Program-made: the position numbers and the translations under genes | Notes under the pieces: generated by a model | Databases searched by the model: none | What the model was told of the DNA's origin: nothing | What the model saw: only the letters and a program-made list of their open reading frames with translations | Shown here: in pieces, positions 1 through 7,250 of the stretch | How the letters are laid out: each line of letters starts with the position of its first letter | How positions within the stretch are numbered: position 1 is the first letter of the stretch | Assembly (NCBI GenBank): GCA_034439915.1 | Contig: JAWXBI010000150.1 | Span: 1-7,342 of the forward strand | Origin: JADJLQ01 sp034439915 | Lineage (GTDB): Bacteria; Bacteroidota; Bacteroidia; Chitinophagales; Saprospiraceae | Length of the DNA: 7,342 bases | Direction of reading: 5' to 3'

Positions 1-1721
1 GATTCCATTTCGTCTTCATCAATTATTACTTCTGGATATGGCCAAATTTTAAGAAATCTTTCTAGTAATAAAATAAATCGATTATTTAAAGAATCTAGAT
101 TCCAAACTTCTATTTCTTTTAGACTTTGGTTGAGCCATAACCTGCTGTACAGGTAACCTTGTTGTTTATTGTCCCTATTAAGTGCTTTTTTTTCAATAAA
201 TAATTTGTTTCCAAGACTTCCGTTGTTGCCTGAAAGAGTCAAATTTGCCAAAGTATTAAGGTATTTTTCTTGCATCGTTTTAATGCTAATTTCATCTAAA
301 ACATCATACCATTTTGGGTCAGGATGTTGTGGTAATATATGTTCAATTGTAATATCAGGGTTTTCGACTGACACATACTCTCTGTTATTATAATTTTCTA
401 ACAATTCAAATAGATAAGACCTATTTTTCGACTGAATATTATATACATCTTTTTCAGCTAAAGCTGTTTCAATTTCTTTGGTATTTGGAAATCTTTGACT
501 CCCTTTTTTCTTTACTAAAGCTATTTCTAAGGATTTATAATAGTTTGATTTAACAATATCACTATAGAGATTTAGAAATATTTTATTTAATGCATTTGTT
601 GGCATTCCTAAAATGAATCTTCTCCAAGTATATGATTGAATTAATTTAAGTATATCTATAAAAATTAATTTATCTATTATGTTGTTTTTATAGTCTTTGT
701 AAACTGGTAATAAGAATGGAAATGATACATTTATTTCCAATCGATTTATAAAATTTAATTCCTTACTAATTTCAATATCAGTTTCGCTTGTTGGATTTAT
801 TAGTTTATTGTAATAAAATGAAAATTCTTTTAATTCATTTATTGTGTCATTGTAGAATTTTACATTTCTTTCAGGAAATCTTAACTTAAATTCTTCGTAG
901 ACTGATTTTATTTTTGGATTTTTTTTTGTTTTAAATGTTAAATAATCTCGAATGAAATCAGAAACCTTGCTTTCTTCTTTGGAGTGATCTATTGCATTGT
1001 TTTCAATTATTTCCCAAAAATGATCGAATATCCTATTTTGCTCAATGGGTTCTAACCCCATTAAAATGTAATTTCTCATTAAATCAGCTTGAGATAATTC
1101 AAGTCCAGTGGAGTTTATGCTCTCAAAAATTCGTTGTGGGTCATCTTTGCCTCTTTCTAAAGAAATTTCAACAAAAAGTAAGGAATTAAGCCCATTTAAA
1201 ATTGTTTGAATATTGGTATCTGATATGTTTTGTTTAAAATAGTTATAATTATTTATCACTTTTGAATATTCACCATAGTCATTTGAATTATTACTAGATA
1301 AAAATTTAAGAGTTTTAGCATTAGTATCTGATTATTTTAATTTTAATTTGCTACTTTCTTCTTTTACATATTTATTAATTAAAAAAGTATCTTTTATTTC
1401 CTGTGCTTTTTCTTCTTGTCCATTTTCTAATGAAAATTTGTACAATGCTAAATACAATAGAGAAAATGTAGTAAGTCTTTGCTGACCATCAATTACTACT
1501 AGTTGTTTCACGTCTGAAGTAGTTTAGATGCCTTCATGAATAAAGACAATACTTCCTATAAAATGGGTGGCACCAGGCTTGCGACCAACTTCAAGGATGT
1601 CATATAGCAGTTGACGACATTGTTCTTCCGACCAATCGTAATTTCGTTGATATACTGGTATTATAAATTGTATTTTTGTTTGAGATAAAAAGCTATTCAA
1701 TGCAACTTCGTTTGCTTTCAT
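1..1721 (-). pseudogene. DUF262/DUF1524 (GmrSD-like) protein, interrupted by two in-frame TAA codons and cut by the window edge
   Basis: Seen: starting from the ATG at 1719-1721, one reading frame continues to the left edge for about 573 codons with no frameshift. It is interrupted only by TAA at 1524-1526 (codon 66) and TAA at 1332-1334 (codon 130). Conceptual motifs in order are IPVYQRNYDW (21-30), the DUF262 ParB-like signature IDGQQR (77-82), FESINSTGLELSQADLMRN (199-217), and a DUF1524 HNH-like motif IEHILPQH (459-466), followed by an NTLANLTLSGN stretch. Family knowledge: DUF262 binds or hydrolyses nucleotides and DUF1524 is a nuclease; GmrSD, BrxU and SspE use this pair to restrict modified phage DNA in the cytoplasm. 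Inference: both stops fall where a sense codon is expected, before DGQQR and in a K-rich stretch, so this is a recently inactivated defence gene. No Shine-Dalgarno sequence precedes the start. The region is far more AT-rich than the rest of the window, which suggests transfer. Sequencing error or readthrough cannot be excluded. The C-terminus lies outside the window. Confidence 0.88.
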
Positions 1722-1862
1722 TCAATTGTTTGATTTGATTGTTAATATTACGACAAATTTTATTTCTGTTTACAATATCTTTTCTATTTTAGCGTTGTTT
1801 GAACATCTTAAATTGAAACGTATTTTACTAGAGACTTGAGGATAATATATTTTCTTTAAGTT
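1722..1862. other. AT-rich intergenic spacer between the hydrolase and the DUF262 pseudogene
   Basis: This 141 bp gap marks the change from moderate-GC DNA to very AT-rich DNA. I see no convincing hairpin terminator for the upstream hydrolase. A TAAAATTTG sequence on the minus strand (about 1754-1762) only loosely resembles the Bacteroidota -7 element TAnnTTTG, and I found no properly spaced -33 TTG. The spacer probably contains the pseudogene's old promoter, but it cannot be placed from sequence alone. Confidence 0.4.
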
Positions 1863-3101
1863 TCAGTTTAATAGGTTCAGTACTACTTCAACTAATCGCT
1901 GCCTCAAAGGGCTGACGTTATAATAATTGCCTGTACTGAGCAAGCCTTTATTCTGGCGATTGACCAATAGAATGATGGAGATGTCATGGGAAGGGATTAC
2001 TGAAATGCACGTGCCTGTAAAGCCGGTATGACCATAACTTCCTTCCGGTCCATTTTTTATAAAGGAATTTGCAGGATCCATCATCCATCCCAGTCCGTTG
2101 TCAAATGAATCCCTGGTCAAAAAGGTATTAATCGTTTTTTTAGATATGATCCGGGGATATTTGCTTTTACCCATCAGCTGGTCCAGCAATTTTTGCAGGT
2201 CTTTGGCCGAAGAAAACAATCCCGCAGCGCCGGATATGCCCCTATTAGCATACCAGGCGTTGCCGTCATTGACTTCGCCTTTGAGGGTATAGGTACGCCA
2301 TCCATTCCAGGATGCAGGATCTATTTCTTTTACCGTAAAACCCAGAGTAGAATCATAAACCATCCTTTTTTCATAGGGATTGCCGTGCGAGGTAGCCGCG
2401 ATTTTTTTGTTCTTTTTATTTTTTAAGGGATTGAACCCTGTTTTATTCATGTGCAATGGCCCAAACAACGCTTTCTGCAAAAAGACTTCGAAAGGCAGCC
2501 TTGTAACTTCTTCCACGATTTGACCCAGAAGCACAAATCCGAGATCACTGTAATGCCTTTCCGCTCCAACGGGATATTTCAGGGGAAGGCTTTCAATGAG
2601 CTTATATGTTTTTTGTTTGTTGTCGGCCCGGTAATACATCGGGTACCACTCGGTTAATCCTGAAGTATGGGTCAGCAGATGGCGAACGGTGATTGTTTTT
2701 TTATCCATCGAATCGAACCCAGGGAGATACTCATTTATAGGGTTGTCTAATTTGATGACCCCCCGATCGACCAATATCATGATGGCGCTGGTCGTGGCAA
2801 TGACTTTGGTCAGTGATGCCAGGTCAAACACATGGCGGAGGCTCATTTTTTCCGGACGAGCAAGTAACTGCTGCTGGTAGTCGTATTTTTGAGCAAACCC
2901 ATATGCCTTACGGTATAAAATCTTATTCCCTTGTTTGATCTGTATTACCGCACCCGGGATCATATCCTCATCCACCTGATGGTTGAGGATACTATCGATA
3001 GTGAATCTCAAGGAGGATTTTTTGATTTTAGGATTTAATACCTGGGCATACGAATTTATGGTAAAGTATAACAGGAATAAAACAATCATCAAAATTCTCA
3101 T
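1863..3101 (-). CDS. Exported class C beta-lactamase-like serine hydrolase (PBP4B/YfeW-like)
   Basis: This 412-residue protein matches the beta-lactamase (PF00144) family. Residues 1-19 form a Sec signal peptide with a hydrophobic core ending SYA|Q and no lipobox cysteine, so a periplasmic enzyme is expected. Catalytic motifs are visible: S96-L-T-K99 (nucleophile and general base), Y184-S-D186 at the YxN position, and H358-T-G360 at the KTG position. Supporting family landmarks are HLLTHTSGL (141-149) and a GEVNDGNAW...GISGAAGLFS stretch (about 275-297). That stretch resembles the GEVHDxNA...AGLFS signature of YfeW/PBP4B-type hydrolases and of the hydrolase half of Bacteroidota NagZ fusions. 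Such enzymes act on D-Ala-containing peptides or other amides and esters; the substrate here is unknown. Length is normal for the family and nothing is truncated. The ATG at 3099-3101 directly starts the signal peptide; it has no Shine-Dalgarno sequence but is preceded by a heptamer repeat. The DUF262 pseudogene follows 141 bp downstream. Confidence 0.93.
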   Translation of the reverse strand: MRILMIVLFLLYFTINSYAQVLNPKIKKSSLRFTIDSILNHQVDEDMIPGAVIQIKQGNKILYRKAYGFAQKYDYQQQLLARPEKMSLRHVFDLASLTKVIATTSAIMILVDRGVIKLDNPINEYLPGFDSMDKKTITVRHLLTHTSGLTEWYPMYYRADNKQKTYKLIESLPLKYPVGAERHYSDLGFVLLGQIVEEVTRLPFEVFLQKALFGPLHMNKTGFNPLKNKKNKKIAATSHGNPYEKRMVYDSTLGFTVKEIDPASWNGWRTYTLKGEVNDGNAWYANRGISGAAGLFSSAKDLQKLLDQLMGKSKYPRIISKKTINTFLTRDSFDNGLGWMMDPANSFIKNGPEGSYGHTGFTGTCISVIPSHDISIILLVNRQNKGLLSTGNYYNVSPLRQRLVEVVLNLLN

Positions 3102-3107
3102 ACAGTA

Positions 3108-3134
3108 TCAATGGTCAATGGGTCAGTGGTCAGT
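3108..3134. repeat. Imperfect heptamer tandem repeat, TCA(A/G)TGG
   Basis: Plus-strand units read TCAATGG, TCAATGGG, TCAGTGG and a partial TCAGT, about 3.5 copies with one inserted G. On the minus strand this is a run of CCAYTGA units. It ends 6 bases ahead of the ATG of the serine hydrolase gene, so it lies in that gene's 5' untranslated region or promoter. Short heptamer arrays can change length by slipped-strand replication. Any effect on expression is speculative. Confidence 0.7.
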
Positions 3135-3174
3135 AAAACAAATACTATATCAACCACCAATTAAATGATGGCTT

Positions 3175-3190
3175 TAAGATAAAGATCTTA
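3175..3190. other. Small perfect hairpin, TAAGAT/ATCTTA
   Basis: A 6 bp perfect inverted repeat, TAAGAT-AAAG-ATCTTA, lies 25 bases downstream of the end of the FAD-oxidoreductase fragment on the minus strand. It is AT-rich and is not followed by a U-run in the minus-strand direction, so it is at best a weak terminator remnant. Confidence 0.3.
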
Positions 3191-3214
3191 GGCCTGGCAA
3201 ACAACTATTGGATT

Positions 3215-3520
3215 TTAGTGGGCTGGCGTTATAATTACCAGTCTGGCAGTACCCGCATTGACCACATTGTATCCACTGTTGGAATGACCCGAAGCCAGTG
3301 CTACTGCTGGTGATGGAAATTTGACTTTATTTTGAATAATTTCTTTCAAATCAGCCACCGTCTCCGGTACAACGAAGATTCCTGGTTTGCTTGAATATTG
3401 GCCAGACCAATTATATATAGTAAACGTTGTGGTGTTAGTTTCCATATAAAATGTAACCATGCTGGTATTGTTTATCCAGGGAATCTTGCCTCCATATTTT
3501 TGATTCAAGCGTACCGGATC
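3215..3520 (-). pseudogene. Truncated FAD-binding (PF01565-type) oxidoreductase fragment
   Basis: Seen: an open stretch of about 100 codons ending at TAA 3215-3217. The only candidate start is TTG at 3506-3508. Counted from that TTG, it contains YNWSGQYSSKP (32-42), VVPETVADLKEII (47-59) and SGHSNSGYNVVNAGT (73-87). Family knowledge: an NWSG...P start, a V(V/R)P(E/K)(T/S)xxDL strand-helix and a GHS loop followed by a Gly-rich turn are the opening of the FAD_binding_4 fold found in sugar-lactone and alcohol oxidases (VAO/PCMH family). Full enzymes usually exceed 400 residues; here the frame stops right after the GHS loop, and neither the rest of the FAD domain nor a substrate domain follows before the next gene. 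In the same frame upstream, TGA (3521-3523) and TAG (3533-3535) interrupt a further open stretch reaching to about 3631. Inference: a non-functional leftover of a deleted gene. Confidence 0.72.
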
Positions 3521-3651
3521 TCAGCCCCGCTCCTATATACGTAAATTATCCCTTTCCGGTTTTATTTCCGGTGCAAGATCATCCAAAAACTTACCATTCA
3601 AAATTAATCTCATCCATTTGATCAGATGGTTCTATCCGAAGTCAAAGCTGG

Positions 3652-3877
3652 TTTTTCCGTCCCATTGTCCGTAAAGTTTTGTCAACCGATGGTATACTAT
3701 CGTTTTTGCCTGTATTTATAGAAGTCTATAATTTGAATGGGCAGCTTGTTTATCAAACCAAAATCAAAGCGGTAATTGAAGGGCTCCGTTTAAATCATCT
3801 CCATGCAGGATTATCTGAAATTGAACACTGTCCAGCCCGCGCTTTGAATTAAACGTCTGAAAAGGGAACATTGCTAA
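3652..3877 (+). pseudogene. Decayed T9SS C-terminal sorting domain (Por secretion tail) remnant
   Basis: Seen: on the plus strand the frame open from 3622 reads FRPIVRKVL (3655-3681), then EVYNLNGQLVYQ (3721-3756), then LRLNHLHAGL (3784-3813). A one-base shift at about 3814 then gives LKLNT (3815-3829), a TGA (3845-3847), IKRLK (3848-3862), and TAA at 3875-3877. Family knowledge: T9SS type A sorting domains follow the order (Y/F)PNPxxxxL, VxVYNLxGQLV, LxLxxLxAGxYxLKL, and a basic K(L/I)(I/V)K end, over about 70-80 residues. All these blocks appear in order and at suitable spacing. Inference: this is the 3' end of a secreted-protein gene whose body has been lost, with at least one frameshift and one nonsense codon. 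Nothing upstream (3509-3650, plus strand) can be assigned to the missing cargo. It points the opposite way from the flanking genes. Confidence 0.68.
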
Positions 3878-3966
3878 ACGCCTGTTGTGAATTTTTATTG
3901 AATATATCGGTCCGGTCAATGTGTGATGCTGTGGAATAAATCGTGGACTGACCGCAACAGCCAGGT
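3878..3966. other. Spacer with no recognisable gene
   Basis: Nothing can be supported here beyond the ends of the T9SS remnant (plus) and the esterase gene (minus). No U-tailed hairpin terminator for the esterase was found. Confidence 0.4.
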
Positions 3967-5952
3967 TTAATTTAAAGGAACAGGTTTTGAACTTCCGGTT
4001 TTTTTAACCTCAATCCACAATTTTCCCCAGGTTAGTTTCCGCGTAATCGGCATAAATGATTTGGTCTCATAGTTGAAGAGACATGCTATACGATGGCCAT
4101 CGGGACAAGCAGGATCAATACTGATCACGGAAGACAACGTAAATCCATCGGGCCATTTAGCCGGCAAAGCCTCATCAACCAATTTTTCTTTTAAATGCTC
4201 GAGGTATGGATCATCGCTGTAAATCCTCGTCCGGTGCCCATCCACATAGACCATAATTTGTTCACCGGCATTGGCAATGCCATCCTGATTCCCATGCCCA
4301 AAAACAACAACACTGTCTTTGACCTGCCGGCCGTCGTCTAACAGGAAATGTTTAAACTCCGGAACATTATAAAACACCGGCACGACAAGCTCATCTTCAA
4401 ACTGGAGGCTATCGAGATGTATAGTTATCTCGAATTTTAATTCAGCAGGAGATCCATCGGAAGGGGGATTTTTATTGACTGAAATGATAAATTCAGGACT
4501 TGGCAACAGCCGTTTTCCCTGGTCCCAGATCAAGGTGTTATTAGTCTGATTTACCCGAACGGAGGTATCCCGGGAAGTGATTTTAATAGTTATACTTTCT
4601 TTTGTATTTATTCCACTACCGCGGTTAAATAATTGAAGGGTGAATTTATTTTCATTCCCCGCCCTCAGGTATCTTCGGTTGGAGGATAATTTATAATCCA
4701 ACACAATTATTTCAGGGTTGTCCCCGTCCCGGTAAATTCCCGTTTCGTATTCCGAAGGAGTTGACGGAAAATGAAGACGCCCAAGACTATCGCTGGTCAA
4801 AGTTTTATGAATCCATTTATTCCCCTGACCGGGATATTGCACGATTTGATATTCCTCACGCGGAAGGTAAAGAGGGGCGGTAGTTATATCCGGGTTCACT
4901 CCCGGGATTATTGGCCCGGCAGGCAACCATTGATGTGTTTTTATCCCAAAGCCCCGAACGGTAACCCCTTTGAGGTAAATAAAGCCGGGAACATTTTTAG
5001 TCGATAGCACGGAATAATCCCATACTTTGAATGAAGGGTATATATCATAATGTCCCCATTTATGGAGTGATGGATTGGGATGATTAAATGAATTAACAAC
5101 AAACTTCATCGCCTTTTCAAAGACTTCGGTCTTTCCTGGATCATCTACTTTATGTCCTCCCTCAAAGACCCAGTAGTCATAGGATAGACCACCTTCCCAA
5201 CGCGCGCCCTGGTGTACTTCTTTATTCAAATCGGTAAGTTCATCCTCCGTGCTGTTGTGAAACCGGAGATGCACTGCGCTTAAATTTTTAAAGGTGTAAC
5301 GTAAAGGATAAAGAGTATGGTTATCCGGATGGCCGACAAAAAACTCAGGGCTGCCGGTCATGTTTACCGCTGCTGTGATCCGGTCCGGATATTTACCGGC
5401 GATAAAATAGGATAAAAATCCTCCCATGCTAAATCCAATGATACCGCGATGCCGCCGTTCCGGCAAGGTACGGTAGCTGGTATCGATATGGCGCATCAAT
5501 TCAATGAAGTATTCGGACATCTGGACCGGAGCATTGATGTTTTCATGGTTACCAATGTTGTAAGGTCTGGGTTGGTCGAGGGTAATATTGCCGTCCCACA
5601 TGACCAGGATGATTTGGTATTTATCGACCAGGTCCTTAATCCGTTCATATTCCAATTTGGCATTGTCATCCTTAAAATGACGCCCTCCCCATCCATGAAA
5701 AAAGTAGATTACCGGATACCGGGTTTGAGCGTCCGGATAGGTGTCCGGAAAGTATATCCGGAAAGGTTTGACCTGCTTGAAGACCTGACTGGTATGGGAC
5801 AAGTCCTGGTAGGGCTGTTCGGGAGTCTTGGGCGTGCAGGAAATTAACAAAGTGAATAAAAGCAACCAATTTATCCTGACCTTAGAGGACAAGGAATTCA
5901 ACAAAAGATTTAAAAAGTGATGGTTTTTCAAAAGAAAGGAATGTCCTTCCAA
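3967..5952 (-). CDS. Lipoprotein esterase (esterase D/PF00756-like alpha/beta hydrolase) with a long beta-rich C-terminal region
   Basis: Up to 661 residues. A signal segment, INWLLLFTLLISC (27-39), carries a lipobox-like LLIS|C39, so a lipid-anchored envelope or surface protein is expected. The hydrolase domain spans about 55-290: a VIYFFHGWGG strand and oxyanion loop (81-90), the nucleophile elbow G173-F-S175-M-G-G178, an acidic STEDEL segment (234-239) as candidate acid, and FEGGH267 as catalytic His. This order fits the esterase D family (feruloyl/acetyl-xylan esterases, S-formylglutathione hydrolase); the substrate is unknown. Residues about 415-530 look like a CARDB-type beta-sandwich. 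A conserved-looking tail (about 540-650) contains GNQDGIANAGEQ, DGFTLSSVI and CPDGHRIACLFNYETK; I cannot name it. There is no ATG before codon 118, so the start is uncertain. TTG at 5950-5952 gives the longest form; TTG at 5890-5892 (codon 21) would give a compact 19-residue signal peptide. The AI-2E gene diverges upstream. Confidence 0.88.
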   Translation of the reverse strand: MEGHSFLLKNHHFLNLLLNSLSSKVRINWLLLFTLLISCTPKTPEQPYQDLSHTSQVFKQVKPFRIYFPDTYPDAQTRYPVIYFFHGWGGRHFKDDNAKLEYERIKDLVDKYQIILVMWDGNITLDQPRPYNIGNHENINAPVQMSEYFIELMRHIDTSYRTLPERRHRGIIGFSMGGFLSYFIAGKYPDRITAAVNMTGSPEFFVGHPDNHTLYPLRYTFKNLSAVHLRFHNSTEDELTDLNKEVHQGARWEGGLSYDYWVFEGGHKVDDPGKTEVFEKAMKFVVNSFNHPNPSLHKWGHYDIYPSFKVWDYSVLSTKNVPGFIYLKGVTVRGFGIKTHQWLPAGPIIPGVNPDITTAPLYLPREEYQIVQYPGQGNKWIHKTLTSDSLGRLHFPSTPSEYETGIYRDGDNPEIIVLDYKLSSNRRYLRAGNENKFTLQLFNRGSGINTKESITIKITSRDTSVRVNQTNNTLIWDQGKRLLPSPEFIISVNKNPPSDGSPAELKFEITIHLDSLQFEDELVVPVFYNVPEFKHFLLDDGRQVKDSVVVFGHGNQDGIANAGEQIMVYVDGHRTRIYSDDPYLEHLKEKLVDEALPAKWPDGFTLSSVISIDPACPDGHRIACLFNYETKSFMPITRKLTWGKLWIEVKKTGSSKPVPLN

Positions 5953-6062
5953 ATTAATACATTCTTGATAAACGAGTGGTGTCGTAACTGATTTGAAGAA
6001 GGGCCATCCTTACTCCGAAACCCGGCAGAATGTGCTATGTTTTTTGTTCTTTTGTATTTATT
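5953..6062. promoter_or_regulatory. Divergent intergenic region between the esterase and AI-2E genes
   Basis: Both flanking genes are transcribed away from this gap, so it should hold two promoters. A plus-strand TATGTTTT at 6036-6043 is one base off the Bacteroidota TAnnTTTG element, but no well-spaced -33 TTG was fixed. The minus-strand esterase frame stays open up to a stop at 6010-6012 without offering an ATG. No Shine-Dalgarno sequence precedes the ATG at 6063. The promoter role is inferred from gene orientation only. Confidence 0.35.
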
Positions 6063-7079
6063 ATGAGCGAGTCTTCCTCTTTGTATCCGGGTAAAAGCCG
6101 TCAGTTTGTTGTAATCTCCATCATTTTTATTTTATTCCTCTTTCTCTTATTAAGTTTAAATGCGTTTATCAATGCCTTTCTGGGTGCCTTGATTTTTTAT
6201 GTGTTGTTCAGGAATTTTATGCGTACCCTGATAAAAGTATATAACTGGAGAAGATGGTTGGCCGCTACCCTCATCATTTTTATTTCTTTTTTAGTCATTA
6301 TCATACCGATATTCGGATTGTTGTATTTACTGATTGGCAGAGTACAGAATCTGTTGAATGACCCCCAGGACGTTGTGTTGGGGTATAATACCCTGATAGC
6401 TAAACTCAATGGGATATTTGACCAGGAAATTATCAACGGCAATATGATTGGTGATTATTTCAGAACCTGGGCAGCTGGGGTGCCCTCTGTCCTGAGTTCG
6501 TCCCTGCTGTTATTTGGAAGTCTGCTGATGATGTACTTTCTCTTGTATTACCTCCTGGTCAACATCGGTCGGGTAGAGCCGGCATTATTTCGTTACCTCC
6601 CTTTTACTAAGGAGGGTATCCATGTCTTGACCAATGAATTGAGGGATATGACCAAGGCCAATGCCATTGCAGTTCCTCTTATCGCATTCGGCCAGGGTAT
6701 TGTGGCATCATTTGGGTTCTGGTTATTCGGATTAAACGATCCATTGTTTTGGGGGATCATGTGTGGCTGTACCAGTATTCTGCCCGTAGTCGGAGCCGGA
6801 TTAATTTGGTTTCCAGCCGGGATTTTTATGTTATCGACTTCCGTTTCCTGGCAAGGGATAGGGATTTTATTATATGGTGCTCTGGTGATTTCCACCGTAG
6901 ATAATATCTTCCGGTTATTTTTTGCCAGATGGTTTGCCGATGTACATCCTGTCATTACCATTCTTGGAGTGATCATAGGCTTAAAATGGTTTGGTTTGCC
7001 CGGTTTGGTATTCGGGCCATTGTTGATCTCTTATTTTTTCTTATTGATAAAAATATACCGCAAAGAATTTGTGGCTTAG
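6063..7079 (+). CDS. AI-2E family transporter (putative permease, PF01594)
   Basis: With the ATG at 6063 the protein has 338 residues, the usual length for the family. An ATG at 6030 would add 11 residues (MCYVFCSFVFI) that look like translated upstream DNA, so the shorter form is preferred. Hydrophobic segments lie at about 15-50 (two adjacent helices), 67-91, 142-167, 200-224, 227-256, 264-285 and 295-328, with a soluble loop at 92-140. Family landmarks are SILPVVGAGLIWFPAG (238-253), DNIFRLFFA (280-288), and a Gly-rich ending around HPVITILGVIIGLKWFG and LVFGPLLIS (295-323). These inner-membrane proteins are implicated variously in AI-2 (TqsA), Na+/H+ exchange and other small-molecule export; the cargo is unknown here, and the family name should not be read as evidence of quorum sensing. 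Nothing is truncated. The gene diverges from the esterase and appears monocistronic within the window. Confidence 0.92.
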   Translation: MSESSSLYPGKSRQFVVISIIFILFLFLLLSLNAFINAFLGALIFYVLFRNFMRTLIKVYNWRRWLAATLIIFISFLVIIIPIFGLLYLLIGRVQNLLNDPQDVVLGYNTLIAKLNGIFDQEIINGNMIGDYFRTWAAGVPSVLSSSLLLFGSLLMMYFLLYYLLVNIGRVEPALFRYLPFTKEGIHVLTNELRDMTKANAIAVPLIAFGQGIVASFGFWLFGLNDPLFWGIMCGCTSILPVVGAGLIWFPAGIFMLSTSVSWQGIGILLYGALVISTVDNIFRLFFARWFADVHPVITILGVIIGLKWFGLPGLVFGPLLISYFFLLIKIYRKEFVA

Positions 7080-7250
7080 GAAATTAACTATCTATGCTTT
7101 GCTGGGTGGAGGGCCCAAGGGAGTAAATTCACCGGCAACCATGTGTCTGAAAGATGACTCTAAAGAGTAGTTTGGGCCTGCTGTTTAAGTTAATTAGAGA
7201 AGGTTTTAAGTCCTGAGTATTTCCTATTTAATTTTTCCATACTATATATA
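7080..7250. other. Non-coding stretch downstream of the AI-2E gene
   Basis: No gene is supported. It contains a short hairpin, ACTCT-AA-AGAGT (7157-7168), without a following T-run. It also has a 7 bp inverted pair GGCCCAA (7112-7118)/TTGGGCC (7172-7178) about 53 bases apart. Neither is a convincing terminator, though together they could fold the transcript's 3' end. Confidence 0.35.

Noticed and set aside
169..1189. Short plus-strand open frames at 169-393 and 992-1189
   Set aside because: They overlap the DUF262 reading frame antisense and lack recognisable motifs or a plausible translation signal.
1..1721. Reassigned TAA codon (alternative genetic code)
   Set aside because: The esterase gene ends at a TAA exactly where its protein should end, and TAA reassignment is not established in bacteria. 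Nonsense mutations or sequence error are simpler.
5449..5847. Plus-strand open frame of 132 codons
   Set aside because: It lies entirely within the esterase gene on the opposite strand, opposite the catalytic domain, and shows no family motif.
6030..6062. Upstream ATG as the start of the AI-2E gene
   Set aside because: The 11 added residues are hydrophobic and Cys/Phe-rich, unlike the polar N-terminus usual ahead of the first helix; the ATG at 6063 gives the normal family length.
6593..6976. Minus-strand open frame of 127 codons
   Set aside because: It is the antisense shadow of the membrane-protein gene.
7112..7178. Rho-independent terminator formed by GGCCCAA/TTGGGCC
   Set aside because: The arms are about 53 bases apart and no T-run follows, so it does not fit an intrinsic terminator.
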